Positions 1 through 11,699 of a DNA stretch of 64,000 nucleotides are shown piece after piece. The notes beneath the pieces were generated by a model. It was given only the letters and a program-made list of their open reading frames with translations, did not search any database and had not been told where the DNA came from. How positions within the stretch are numbered: the first letter of the stretch is position 1; each line of letters starts with the position of its first letter. Source of the DNA: Durusdinium trenchii (taxonomy: Eukaryota > Sar > Dinophyceae > Suessiales > Symbiodiniaceae); the NCBI GenBank assembly GCA_963970005.1, contig CAXAMN010026783.1:74571-138570 (forward strand). The letters are read 5' to 3'. The translations under genes were made by a program, and so were the position numbers.

Positions 1-1119
1 ATGCGCGCCATACCAGAACTGTAGCTACTTGTAGCTACCCTGGGTCCGTATAAATAGTAAGTTGCTATACCTCTTACACACCTATACAAGTTCAAAGCAC
101 GAATGAGACTTCAAGGCTGTGGATTGCTGTGCGTGTGTAAAGGTTCTCAAGCGGTTGACGGAAAGGGAACTTGAAGTACTATACCTGGTAGCTGCACTAT
201 AGCTACCCTAGGTCTCTCTACCTTGCAAGGTGCCAACTACACCTTTCCATTCAGATGATGCAAATGATTCATTTGGCATTTCTTGCATCACCACCCCTCA
301 AAAATCACCTCCAACACAACCTCAAAAAACCTTCCCTCGGAGCACCCTCCTCCCCCAGCATGTGCTGAGTTGACGTATACCTTTCTCGGGCCACCCCCCC
401 AGACCCCCTAACTACTCACTTCGTTCGCCAGACACAACTCCGCTAGCGCCTTCTACGAAGGCTGGCTTTCGTAACTGTATACTGTAACAAGGCGCAAGCT
501 GGCAATCAAAAGAGCGACCAAAGATGCCAAGGAGACATAGGCATAGATGCCTCAAATTGTGCTGTTCGCAGTGTCCGGCTGTGCCGAGTCCAATGGATAC
601 ATGTAGAGCACGTCCAAGTGGTGAGGTTGCAAAAAACAACAAACAACAGATTCGTGGCAATCCAAGAAACGATGGTGCGGGCAGAATCTATTTTGACCAC
701 GAGTGGATGAGTTGGAAATCTGCCCAAAGGAGGCCCCAAGGAGACCATGGTTTGGGTATTGACACACTTTGGACGACAAAGGGGTTGATATCCGTGGCTT
801 GCAGCCTCCAGGCTCAGAACACGTTTGACATGTCCTGCGAGGACGGGCGCCCGTCTTGAACATTTCCAAGTGATCCCACAACCGGTCTTAAAAGGCAAAG
901 AGTTGCTCGATCATGGAAACATATGCCGTCCATGCATCCACGGCCGCCCTTTGAGGGTGATTGGAGACACTTTGATGTAGGCTTGGAGGGTCCAAGTACC
1001 CTCTAAGAAGCTATCTGCATTATGCGAATTATATGGGTCCCAAGGGATGGAGCAAAAACACACATATGAAATCATGCAGGGCCATGCCGGTTTCATCAGC
1101 AGCACTGTCATCAGCCTCT
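1..1119. other. No supported gene
   Basis: I see no convincing exon here. The first 230 bases carry a scattered short repeat of the type GTAGCTAC/TAGCTACCC. Positions 506-898 have overlapping minus-strand frames of 110-130 codons, but they look compositional. Further 3' exons of the transporter on the minus strand could lie here unrecognised. Confidence 0.4.
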
Positions 1120-1239
1120 TTTCTTGTCCCAGGTGCGGAGGGGGATGAAGATCATCACCGTGGAGACGAACGTGCAAACGAGCACCGCCTGCACCTCGTT
1201 CACGCCTAATAGGCCCTGGATGTTGCTACCATTCATCAC
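1120..1239 (-). CDS. Amino-acid transporter, downstream exon (candidate)
   Basis: On the minus strand a TTTTCAG acceptor ends at 1240 and is followed by an open stretch starting VMNGSNIQGLLGVNEVQAVL. It continues into a hydrophobic segment (VLVCTFVSTVMIFIPL) that would fit one membrane span, then the charged RTWDKKR. It lies on the same strand and downstream of the exons that carry the AAAP (SLC32/36/38) signature, so I infer it belongs to that gene. The 3' end of the exon is approximate because no clean GT donor follows. Confidence 0.45.
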
Positions 1240-1595
1240 CTGAAAAGCGCAGTAGGAGGATGCACTGTGAATTAAAGGCCTATATAACGTTAGATGGCAA
1301 GTCGAAGCATTGAACATCCTTGAACCAAAGCATGGCCTTGAAATCATTCTTCAATATTCTTCATATTGGGGGCCAGTCACTACATGATTGGGGAGTCCCA
1401 GTCTGTCCACGCACTTGTTGAACTCAAAACTGTTCAAACCCAACTTGAATTCGAATCACAAAAAGGAACTTGAATGTAGCTCCCCTTCAAAAACATCACC
1501 CAAGACTTGCATCATATTAAAGCATGTGAATGCCTTCTAGCCCTTCTAGCTATACCTGCCGTTGGTCACTTTACCAGGCATTGGAATCCTTTCAG

Positions 1596-1735
1596 GGCCT
1601 CTCTCCGCAGGCACCAACCGCTCCATCCCGACCAGCGGCGAGGAAGGTCACCGCTGCGAGCCAGACCTCCAATGCAGTGATCACCTGCACCGGCACAGTC
1701 CCCGGCAGCCGAAGGCCACGAACAGGTGCCATGAG
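1596..1735 (-). CDS. Amino-acid transporter, internal exon (candidate)
   Basis: The minus-strand frame reads LPGTVPVQVITALEVWLAAV followed by TFLAAGRDGAVGACGERP. This is one hydrophobic span with a glycine-rich tail, GC-rich like the neighbouring exons. Two other minus-strand frames are also open here, so the choice of frame rests on hydrophobicity and position between the exons at 2598-2752 and 1120-1239. Boundaries are approximate. Confidence 0.33.
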
Positions 1736-2597
1736 AGGTCATAAAAATCGACAGTGACGATCTGCCATGAAAACGATGAAATCGACTTGACTCTGCATGG
1801 GACCATGCTGTTGTACAATGACCCAATGCCAATGCTTCCAAGCTGCCGCCACCACGCATTTACCAGCTTGGCCAAAGGAGACTTCAGCCAAAAAGGTATA
1901 GTCCCTGGTGCTTGGTTGCTGCCCACCCCCGATGTGGCTGCATCTCGACATCATCAGCTTCCTGATGATTGGATCAAATTTTACCACTGCAAAAGAACTT
2001 CTTGGTCCGAAATGCCATGAAGGCACCTTTCTCCGTGCTTAAGCATTCTTGTCCTTGCGGGGGCGATGCTCAAATAGATACACTATGGTTTCTATGTAGC
2101 TTCATGGTTACTTGGGCGTTCTTGCTCGTTTCCATCTATCTACAATCAGTGGCTCGGCTGGGCAAAGGAATCGTAGCCTCTTTGGCAGAGTTTCTTTAGA
2201 CTGGGGACTAGCGTAAGGCGGCAAGCGTTTGTTTGCCCACAAGCTTGTTCATTCTGGCTCTGCTAGGCTGCTAGATACTTTGTCCTTTTTCTCTTCCATC
2301 GCCCCGATATGCCTCGATCGCCCCTAACAGTGGTCGAGGCATTCATTCCTCAAGCATGCTCCCTCGGGAGCACTTCCCTATTTATATATGTTATTTATAC
2401 TGTACTCATCAAAATAGCGATCAGGTTGAAAATGCACCTGAGAGGTCTCCGAGCTTGCTTCTCTGAGCATGGCTCACATGCATGAATTGATTGAACTGAG
2501 GATCAAAACTCCCAGCACCTTTGTTGGGATCTCTCGGCAAAACATGCGCATACACTCCATACACCCCCCATCAAGTTGTCTCCTGGATCCTCTCTTC

Positions 2598-2752
2598 TCC
2601 TTTGCCGCTGGCTGCCCTGTCTCGGTCCGAGTGTCTCGCCAATGAGACAGGCCGTGAAGGCGGTGAGAAGCACCACCAGCAGCAGCAGGGAGACGGCCCA
2701 GCCATTGGTGAGGCTGAAAGCAAAGGGCACGGCCAGCACGCCGCTGCCCATC
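2598..2752 (-). CDS. Amino-acid transporter (AAAP/SLC38-like), TM1-TM2 exon
   Basis: The frame begins MGSGVLAVPFAFSLTNGW and runs through a second strongly hydrophobic stretch (AVSLLLLVVLLTAFTACLIG). The first part matches the first transmembrane helix of AAAP amino-acid/auxin permeases (N-x3-G-x-G-x-L-x-x-P-x-A...GW), in which a broken helix binds the substrate. The acceptor GTTGAG ends at 2753. Joined to the exon at 3132-3260 it restores NLANTM-MGSG in frame. The 3' boundary near 2598 is uncertain. Likely role: proton- or sodium-coupled amino-acid transport across a membrane; substrate unknown. Confidence 0.68.
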
Positions 2753-3131
2753 CTCAACAAACCAGGGATCAAGGGAATTATAATCCAATGAACCATGGAT
2801 GAGGATGGACGAGGTATATTTGAGCCGGCCTGGGCCCGGAAAGGCTGAGGGAAGTACCACGGAAGTCATTCTACAACCTGGACCATATAGTATACCCGTT
2901 TTTGTGAGTCGAGCTTGGTGCTTGCTTTTTTCTGGAGTGCAAGGGGCTGCAGTGTTTATGCTAGAATCATAGTGACATGCCTCCAAGTTGGCATCATGGC
3001 TTCTGCTGTAGCCGGCGAGCTACTGGTGCTTGACAAAGACCGTCACAGGAAAGCGTGAACGGCATAAACTACTGTACACTGCAATTGGAGGTCCTACAAT
3101 GTCCTACTGTGTGTATCTGCGCCAGAGTGTC

Positions 3132-3260
3132 ATGGTGTTGGCCAGGTTCAGCACTGTCTCACAGCTGTTCATCTGCCCTTCTGCCGCCTCCTTGTCATGC
3201 TTGGCCTGGCGGCAGGGTGAGGCGCCCCAAATAAGCAAGAAGGACCAGCAGCGCGACAAC
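3132..3260 (-). CDS. Amino-acid transporter (AAAP/SLC38-like), 5' exon
   Basis: An acceptor ATGCAG ends at 3261. The frame holds a polar segment (AKHDKEAAEGQMNSCETV) followed by LNLANTM at its 3' end, the start of AAAP helix 1. The next bases on the minus strand are GACACT, so the donor would be GA, not GT. Splicing GA at 3131-3130 to AG at 2754-2753 gives the family motif in frame. GA donors are known in dinoflagellates, so this reading is consistent, but it is my inference. Confidence 0.6.
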
Positions 3261-3399
3261 CTGCATGCCCATTGAAATACAGTATATTGAAACCCACTTA
3301 GACTTAGACATGTGTCTTTTGGAGGTCTATGTTGGCAACCTCTGCTGGCCCCTGCTCCTTAAGACAATCCTATAGAGCTCCATGCGGCCAACCCCAGCC

Positions 3400-3640
3400 A
3401 AACAACGGCATCAAAACCACATGAAATGGTCTCAGTTGGTTTACATCCGGATGGGTTTGTGCCGTTCGTGCAACGGCCGTTTCGGCCGCCCTCAACGCAC
3501 CCTCCCTGCACCCAGAACGCGAGAACGTTGGCGCCTCAGGAGAGCCCGGCGGCAAGAGCTCGGGCACGAGATCTTCTCCACCCCAGGCCATGGCGATGGT
3601 TTGGGCTTCTTCCACGCCCCGCGGGACGGCGGGGACGGCG
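3400..3640 (-). CDS. Possible N-terminal cytosolic exon of the transporter
   Basis: A GC-rich open minus-strand stretch reads AVPAVPAVPRGVEEAQTIAM then AWGGEDLVPELLPPGSPEAP. It is non-hydrophobic and lies just upstream of the transporter's 5' exon, where a cytosolic N-terminus is expected. The plus strand is also open (3382-3768) because of the GC-rich composition and GGGGACGGC repeats. No product can be named. Confidence 0.3.
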
Positions 3641-3699
3641 GGGACGGCACCTCACGCCGCTACACTCGGGCCGCGGATGGGCAGAGTTTTGAACGACAC

Positions 3700-6600
3700 C
3701 ACGGGTCTGAGACGTGGCGAGGAGGGCGTCACGGGTGTGACTTCCTGATGAACCTGGGCTGGTCGTGATGAGAATGGAAGGTTTTCACAAGCAGCACCTA
3801 CTATGTGGATAGCGACAGCACTTCCGAAACAATATACATACAGACTCATAATGGTTAGCTTCTACAATAGTCCCTTGATTGGGTCTGCTGGTAGTTTGGG
3901 TCGGTGGACTTGTGAGTCCGTCTCATCCCAAAAGAGACCGTGATTGCTTAAAGCAATCCACCAGTGCCAAGTACAGCGATCAATGGCCTACACAGTGCGA
4001 AGAAAACCTTTCTCAGTAAAAAAGGCACGACTCACATGTATTTTGTTTGGATTATGAGGTTTGGGATGGCTTGGGCACTTTGGACAAAACCAAATCTCCC
4101 CACAATCGGACCGGGCCCTCCCTTCACCCACTTCGTCAAACCACTCGATTCTCTCTTCGGTCAAAGCCTCTAATCTATAGTTTGTAAGTACGGACTTGAC
4201 ATTTGTGATTGCTTGTGATTGCCATACATTGCCATACAATCTCGGCGTAAAAGCGTGGCCTTGGTGGCCACCACTTAGATGCATCAAAATTTATTCTAAT
4301 CATGCTTCCTCACACGTCCAAACATCAATCTGCCACAAGCTGTCCCCCCAAAACAACAAGCACGTCGCAGAACCCCAGCTGAAGTGATGAGCAGCTCAAG
4401 GGCACAGCTGGCGGCGACGCAGCCTGCTGCAGAGATGAACCGCACAGGCTCATGGGGAGTAAAAAACCGGGGGAACAACACGGAAAGTGTGCTGACTTTG
4501 CGTGCGCATGGCGGAAGACTGATCGACTATGATGAACATTGCCTGCATCAGTTGTTCTTTTGCTGTTTGTTGTTCTTTGGTTTGGGTGCGCGGCACTGTG
4601 CACCACTGCTCGTAGCTGCTAGTATCTGATGGAGATCACCTCAAATAGCAATCCACAAATTCATAAATGAATTGTATAGGCTATATATCTATGTCATAGG
4701 TGGGTCTGTATTAGGAGACCTCAGCCTCTACCCGCCCAACCAAATAAACACAAATCATGTTAAAAGTGAAAGCATGAACGGTTCCCATTCAGCTTTCAGG
4801 CTATGACCCAGAACATCACCCCCGAGCTACAGCTGCCGTTTCCAAAGGCGCAAGGGAAACGGCTTGCGCCCCGAAAACTGTGAACAACCCGCCTTTCCGG
4901 TGAGGGCTGTACATCCTGTTCCGAGCGCCGAGTCCGGCTTTCGGAGCTCGGAACAACACAAAGTAAGAGGGGAAACATTCACTGGTCACTCTTAGCTACT
5001 CAGGCATCCTCAGGCATCCTCAGGATGCCTGTGCATGTGACATGTCAGTGGAACTGGATGTGACACCTTCCATGATGGTGTAATCAAAAGCGGTCAGAAG
5101 GTGGGCCATGTTGGGCTTGTAAATCTGCGTACTTCTACCGTAAAATCATAAAATCCCACCAAGGGTGGCGTCAACAAAGGAAGGGTTCAACAGAAACGAC
5201 GGAGATCTCAGACTGAAGTGAACACAAGCATTCCTTTCAAAGAAGCCCTCAGCTTTTTAAACACTACCATGGTCTTTGAGTCGATGGGTGATCTCTCCAC
5301 AAGTCACTGAACGGTAGATGCGATCTTGGAACATCCCTCCAAAAAGAACTCATCAAGGAAGTAGCGGAGCAAAGGAAACACCCACTGTGCACCAAAATGG
5401 GGCGGCTGAAGGATTGACTGACATTCAGCATTCAAAGAATATCTCTGGCTGGCACCTAGAGCGCTCTCCTTGCTCATCCTTCATCGCACTGGAATTCATG
5501 GTCAGCACGAGACAAGGAGCCACTACTTAGACTCTTTGGATCTCTTTTGGACTGCTGGAAGCAGCACTCCGAGCAGAAATCCTTTCCCGCTAACCGCACC
5601 ATCGATCGTGGGCGGAGTTGGTCCCATATCCTCCCATCCTCCGACTCCTGAACTTCTCACCGGGTGCCTCAAAGGCACACCAAAAGACAAAGCAAAGGTG
5701 GAGCCTGGGCAATACGGAGAGCTCAAAGGCTCAAATGTTAATTTGGCTGCAGGTGGGACACTTCGCCAAGGCGGGGATACAGGGCTGTCAAGGGGGAAAA
5801 AAAGAAAAGGATCACATTCCAAGCATGACTTCCCCGAGGTCCAGCAAACCAACTGTGAAGAACAACGGTTGACACAGTTTTGATTGGGTAAAAGCTTGAA
5901 CACCACCTCCTGAGCACCGTAGTCTAGAATACGGTGGGTGCTGGGGGTAAAAACGATCACTGTATATTGATAGCATTCCTGAATTCAAAATGATACTGTA
6001 CTACTTTTGAACACTAACATGGATGGCAATATGATGGCATGATGGTACTCTACCCACCAAACACCCCCCCCAAAAAAAAACACGGCGACGGCGTTCTTTT
6101 CAGGTCAAATCCAACCAGCGGACCCCGGAAGACCATTGACAGCGCAACTTCGCACGGGTCTCTCCGTTGCACTGCAGTGACCCCCAAACTGAGCATTGGA
6201 CTTTTCACGGCCACAGGAACTGCTCGACTATAAAGCCTCAGGATGAAACACCGAATGGGTTCATCGCTCGGATGGGTTGCCAGCTGGAAAGGGTGCATAG
6301 ATGTTCATAGACTTATGGAACCTCATGAACTTCAAACCCTGGACTTCATGGATCACCTCAAAGGAGTGGAATCCCATGCAGCTCTCTCAGCCCTCTTCGC
6401 AGCTGGTGCATGCGAAATCCATCGTGCATGTCCGTCCAGCCAGTCCGAATCCGCGACATCTTTTGCCGTAAGGACCGGCGCAAGTCAAACATGAAGCTCA
6501 AGAAGTCCTTCTGAGTCACACCCAGGAATTGGCAGAACTTCAGGTCCTTGGCACACATGGCATGTTGAGGGGAAGCTCTTTAAGGCTTGGATGATTGAGC

Positions 6601-6839
6601 AAACCCAATTTCTGATATTTTGAGGCAGTGCGCTCCCAAGCAGCACAGTTGTCAGGGTTCGTCATTGATGGTCAAACTAAGAGAAAAACAAACATGTTGA
6701 ACATCATGTTTCTGCCACCAACCCAGAAGCAAGAGCCTCCCACCTAATAATTAGCAATGGCCTCCAACCTGTTTAACGAATTCCATCTTCAGTTGGAAAA
6801 GCTGGCTGATGGGCAGTTCTGCACCAAGTCACATCCGCA
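3700..6839. other. Intergenic or intronic, no supported gene
   Basis: I see no exon I would defend. Position 5001-5031 holds two copies of CAGGCATCCT followed by a perfect 9-bp inverted repeat (CAGGCATCC-TCA-GGATGCCTG). Positions 4796-4978 and 5523-5960 have open minus-strand frames without recognisable content. Confidence 0.35.
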
Positions 6840-6920
6840 ATGGCCAGGATCCGTAAGGGACAGCGAGAAGCAACGCCCGCGACGCTGTCGCCAGCGACAC
6901 CCAGGTGCTGTAGGAAGCGG
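6840..6920 (-). CDS. Exon-like segment, one hydrophobic span
   Basis: After a CCCCGCAG acceptor (ending 6921, minus strand) the frame reads ASYSTWVSLATASRALLLAV then PYGSWPLRM. It resembles a membrane-protein exon. No family recognised; it could belong to an upstream part of the same minus-strand transcription unit as the transporter or to another gene. Confidence 0.25.
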
Positions 6921-7389
6921 CTGCGGGGAAGGAGCCGCGCTTCAAAGGAATACCTCAAAGTGGGCTGGAAGTTTTTGTTAAGGAATACATCATCGAGATA
7001 ACATGATTGAAAGTCTCTGTGTGAATGATTTGGGTGAGCTGATGCCTTTCTAAACCTGAGGCAACCCTGGAGATGGCTTCATTCTATCAACAATCACTCG
7101 GATCAGGGATGAGTGCCTATAAATATATATAGTGTGTGATACATGTCAATGTACATGCAATTACTGATAATTTCCTTTCATATCGCAAGGCTCCTCCTAG
7201 TGCTCCTCCTACAAAGGTCGACAGCTGTTGCACTTCTAAAGGGATGACGGCAACATCTGCATCAAAACAGGGATGAACAAGGGAGACCTCCCAAAACCCC
7301 TACACGGAGTAAAACTCACAGAAACCTATTGGTTAGGGGATGGAGCCCCACTCCAAAAAATGAAGGAAACTCCGTCATCTTGGCCCAAC

Positions 7390-7533
7390 CGACTGCAACG
7401 TGCCGCGCGTGTGCCGCGCGTGTGCCGCCCTTGTGCCGTGTCATCGGACGGAGCGACCGAGCGCGCCCGATGGAGCCCAGTGACCCGAGCGCGTCGACAT
7501 TTTCTCGGAGCTCCTCCATGGAATAGCCCAGCT
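7390..7533 (-). CDS. Exon-like segment, helical and Arg-rich
   Basis: The segment lies between an acceptor CTGACAG (ending 7534) and a donor GTTGGG (7389-7388). It reads ELGYSMEELRENVDALGSLG and continues with an Arg/His/Ala-rich tail. It has no stops and a GC-rich third position, unlike the surrounding DNA. Product unknown. Confidence 0.35.
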
Positions 7534-8036
7534 CTGTCAGATGCTGTGCCTCTCTCGATTCTCGCTCGTCTTCAGCACGAGCTTAGGTGCGAAGCATCAG
7601 GGGGTGCTGCGTTTTGGCCGTAAGCTTGGGATTGAGTTTGTGGCATGCCGAAGTTCCATGCCGTTCAGAGCAACAATGTTCACAAGAAATCACCCTGCAA
7701 AATGGCAGTTGTCTCAGATCATAAGATTCCTTGTACGATTCCAAGTTCCACTGAACAGTCTTCAAGTCGCAGATCTGCTTCGAAAAGTGTTGAAGGTATG
7801 CTGTTCTTCGGCCAAGGGTAGTCAACATCATGACCATGACCCAGAAACACGGATTAGTTACAGTGCCCATCAAAAATGGAACCATCATGTATTTATACCG
7901 TGGGACGTTTTGACCTTCAAACCCTTTCAGCTTGCTACGTGCACTCTGAGGAAAAGCCGGTCCAAGCTCAGTTCCTCGCAGCGGGTCTGCCCTGCCCGTG
8001 GTGACCTCCCAAAGCAACTCCATTTTCTCTACCTAT

Positions 8037-8081
8037 AGCGATGGCCTCCAACCTACTACGCAGCGATGGCCTCCAACCTAC
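8037..8081 (+). repeat. Direct repeat of 20 bp
   Basis: AGCGATGGCCTCCAACCTAC occurs at 8037-8056 and again at 8062-8081. A related copy, AATGGCCTCCAACCTG, lies at 6755-6770. Confidence 0.8.
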
Positions 8082-8144
8082 CCTGTCTACCCTGCCTACC
8101 CGGGGTTTGCAAAGGACACTCCTCGGCACCGAAGGGTTTTCAGC

Positions 8145-8248
8145 TCTGGGTCTTCCCGGCGGCACGTTGCAACATCTCCACCGCATCCGGCCAAGCATAG
8201 AAGGCCAAACATCGCTCTGCCGCTGGGTCGATGCCTACTTGGTGCCGC
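8145..8248 (-). CDS. Exon-like segment, helical
   Basis: An acceptor TTTCTGAG ends at 8249. The frame reads RHQVGIDPAAERCLAFYAWP then DAVEMLQRAAGKTQS, well-formed amphipathic coding. The best donor would be GC (8144-8143). Unknown product on the minus strand, like its neighbours. Confidence 0.38.
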
Positions 8249-8940
8249 CTCAGAAACCGGTGCACACGTTGGTGTAAGGCCCCACGAACACATCATGCTT
8301 CCTTCGAAGAATCCCAAACGACCCGTTTCTTTCGGATGCTAACGAGAAACATCGTTTTGTTTTTGGGTGTCCCAAGTACCTAGTGGTAAGAAAGCCACTC
8401 ACCAAAACATGTTAAACACCAACGGTTTTGGGGAGAACAGTTCATCAAGTGAGGGATACCATCTGTGACTCATTTGTCTCCGTCATTTCCACCCCCAACG
8501 TCCAGGAACTGACCCTCAAAACGGTCCGCTGCATGTCCGCAAGCGGATGTTCTGAACGCCCAACAGGTGGCTGTGGGATGGAGATCGCTGTGGGATGGGG
8601 GATCTCGTCTCGTGATGGTTTCAGGTAAAGCTGGAACAATCTTGAACAGTTGAATATAGGAGTGAGTTTCGGGGGACTGACTACAGTAAGTAAGGGGTTT
8701 GAGTCTGGAGATTGATGTGAGTTGAGATAGCGCTGGCTGAGGCTGAAACAGGTTGAAGCTCCCCAAAGAGGGGGGACAAAGGTAGTTAAGTCAACCGTCA
8801 ACCCTACAATTCTGGGGAGCCAAACCGTTGCGTGTTATGTTTGGGGTAAAGTGCCAGCTGGAGGAGCATGGCAAGGGGAATCCTAGCCGGTCGGCACTAC
8901 ATTCCATGACCTAAACAAATCAATGCCATCCCTTCCCCAC

Positions 8941-9034
8941 TTTCATCGACCAGGCTCAGGAAGGCGACTAACGGCGCCAGCTGCTCAGAAGGCTTCCGGG
9001 TCGCCAGCAGAAGCATCGGGGAGCGGCGCGTCAC
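8941..9034 (-). CDS. Exon-like segment
   Basis: Acceptor CTCGCAG (ending 9035) and donor GTGGGG (8940-8939) bound a 94-bp open stretch reading VTRRSPMLLLATRKPSEQLA then PLVAFLSLVDE. Splice-like ends on both sides and a sensible frame support an exon. No family recognised. Confidence 0.35.
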
Positions 9035-10237
9035 CTGCGAGCCGGGCAATCGACAAATTGTGCTTTCACCGGTTGGCCTCATGATAGCGCGGACAAGTGT
9101 CGCAGGTCCCTTCTCTGCCCTGATTCCGCGTGGACCCTTTGTTTTTCATCTCACGGCAGCGCGTCTCTTGGAGTCTCTGGTGAAACGAAACAGCCCATGG
9201 CTGCTCATATAGATATTGAAATACAATAATGTTTGAGTTGAGCATCCCTGTCCAAGCGCCATCAAATGCCAACGAGATTTGGGGTATAAAGCAACCATGG
9301 TTTTCACATGTTTTCACACGTCTGTGGTGGGAGGTGTTTACTCAGGACATTTGTAGTGTTTTATATATATATATATATAGTCAGTAGTTTGAAGTGGGAG
9401 TTGGGAAGCAGCAGGTGGCGAGCTGGCAGGAAATCGATACTTCGCTGCGGACCTTTCTCAAGAATCCATTTCATCTTGGCAGTCCGCGACCCCTTGAGAC
9501 TTTTTCTTGGAAGTCTTGGGCAGTGTGGCATGGCCACCTGTTGGAAATTCTGGAAGCTGCTAAACACTAAGCCATGAACAAAGGTCCCGCTCATGATGTT
9601 GACGTCCCAAGCGATCTTCTCCACACCTATGCTGGGCGTACTGATGGGGAGCCTTCCCCTCAAGCCAAAGGTGATCAAACAAGAAACATGTAGAACCTGA
9701 AAAAGCAGTGTCCAGGAGAAAGAATGGACTCTTAATCAGTAGATCTCATGCGGCGTTTCTCCGCAAGGGCTCCTTTCCCTGACACCAGCAGTGACTCGCA
9801 AAAAGGATGTGAGGCGCTTGGCCTCAGTACACCTCAGTACACCGCATGGTCGTGACTTCTTCGGGAGTGGTGCTGCTTGACAGCGCCACTCATATGATGA
9901 GCCGAGCTAAGCTTGGGGCTCCAAGTTCGTACCCTACGGCCCTAGACCGGTCTTTGCCAATGCACCATCTTCTGCCTACGGCCCTAGTGGTGTGATCAGA
10001 AATATTGACATATCCATCCCGCAGGCTTAGCTGATGTGAGACCTCACCATGCCGTACCCTTCCAGTTTCCTTCTCAAGCAAGTAGCCAGGTATTGCTTGT
10101 TCGTTGCTTTTGGGCAGGTGGCGTACAAAAGCGCAACTGGAGGGACCTTGATTTTTCAACTGCAGGATGCCTGGCCAATCATCCAAACATAGGATCGAGG
10201 GCCTCATAATACCCCAGACTGGGAAAACCACATGAAC

Positions 10238-10323
10238 CAAAGATCGAGACTGGCCAGGACAGCGGCCAACGAGCGGCTCTGTCTATAGGCGGTGGCCGGA
10301 AGTGTGAGCACCGTTGGATCCCA
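10238..10323 (-). CDS. Exon-like segment
   Basis: Acceptor CCCAAG (ending 10324) and donor GTTCAT (10237-10236) bound a frame reading WDPTVLTLPATAYRQSRSLA then AVLASLDL. It is short but codon-like. It may belong with the exon at 10401-10587. Confidence 0.3.
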
Positions 10324-10400
10324 CTTGGGCACACAACAATCAATAATGTTTGTTTAAGCATGCCTAGCCATGATTACAGGACCCTTCTGCATTTACAAAC

Positions 10401-10587
10401 CTGCAGTAATTTCCGGGCAACCAAGCAATTCCAAGTAGGATCTGTTCTTCAATTGAAGCAGGCGCTTCACTGCGGCTCTCAGCACAGGGGCTGACCGTCG
10501 GGGATTCCCCACGTTGTCTTTGACAAAAACACTTCGATCAAATCGAAGAAGCAGATCGACCGGTTTGTGAGGAAAGGTTCTGGCCAT
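10401..10587 (-). CDS. Exon-like segment, basic helical
   Basis: Starting at an ATG at 10587, the minus-strand frame contains FVKDNVGNPRRSAPVLRAAV and KRLLQLKNRSYLELLGCPEI, and ends at a CAG/GTTTGT donor (10400-10399). The leucine/arginine pattern suggests an alpha-helical domain. No product assigned. Confidence 0.4.
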
Positions 10588-11498
10588 GCAGCTATATATA
10601 GCTGTTCAGCACCTTTTGTTGGTACTACAAACCAAGGTCTTCAGTCACTGTAGTTTTTGTTTACAGTGCTATTGACATTTTTTGGGTTGGCCAGGATCGA
10701 AAGTCATCTGCCTCTCGGATCGGCTTTGGGTGTCTTTACCCTGGAAAAAACCGGCCGCGCGCAGACCTTGCCAAGGGCCTCCAAACCAGTGGGACTGAGA
10801 TTGTGCTCCCCAATCACCAAATTTGTCAAGGCCATCTTGTGACGGAGATCATGCAAACTTCTTGCCGTTCCCCCACAATGCCTTCATTCCCCCCACGTGG
10901 TCTGTAGCCTCAGGAAGTCATGCGGTGGTCCAAAACGACCAGCGGCCCTCCCGTGTGAAAATCGGGTCAGATCTTCGGCTGCAATGTGCCCAAATCAGAA
11001 CCTGAGTGAAATGAATCCAAACCAGACCCACTGACCCACCCCGACCCCGGCCCGACCCGCCCCGACCGCCACTGTTGGGTGAGGAACTCCATGGTAGCCC
11101 TCGGACAACCACCCTTCTTCTGAGGCTTGACATGCCTCAACTTGTTACTTCCTCCGGAACTTCCTCCTATGCTTTGAGCACACTTGTTGGCGTGCCCGAT
11201 CTGCAGTGCATCTGGAAGAATCCAGTCTCGAGGGTATTTACCTCGAGGCTTACATCTGCATCCTCCTTTTTCCCTTCTGAAGAGAAACAAGTGGGCCAGC
11301 CAAACATGCTCAGCTGCATTTGTTCCAGTCTAACGAGGCGTCACACACCTTTTCAAGCATCTATCATTGCACTGCACTCCCGCAAAATATATATATATAA
11401 GCTAAACATGGACAACACCTTCCTACCTTCTACAGGGGGCTGCCAAGTTCCCCCAGGCCTTTTCTACCTCTTCTTGTTTCGGAAACTGCATGACACAC

Positions 11499-11639
11499 CG
11501 CTGGGCTGTTTACGGGCATTGAACAGGCTCACCGCTGCAGTGTCACTGCACGACGGCGGCTTCCGAGTCGAGCCGGCATCGAACGCAACGGCCGTTACGG
11601 CCAACATCGCGAGGAGCTGGACATCGTGGAGGTGGCTGA
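11499..11639 (-). CDS. Exon-like segment with hydrophobic stretch
   Basis: The stretch lies between TTCAAG (ending 11640) and donor GTGTGT (11498-11497). The frame reads VSHLHDVQLLAMLAVTAVAF then DAGSTRKPPSCSDTAAVSLF. It is a clean 141-bp open stretch. No start codon, so it would be internal. Unknown product. Confidence 0.4.
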
Positions 11640-11699
11640 CTTGAACAAATGCTCCCTGACCTTGCTGCCTTTGGCATTGACACCTAGGTGGGGTCAGAG

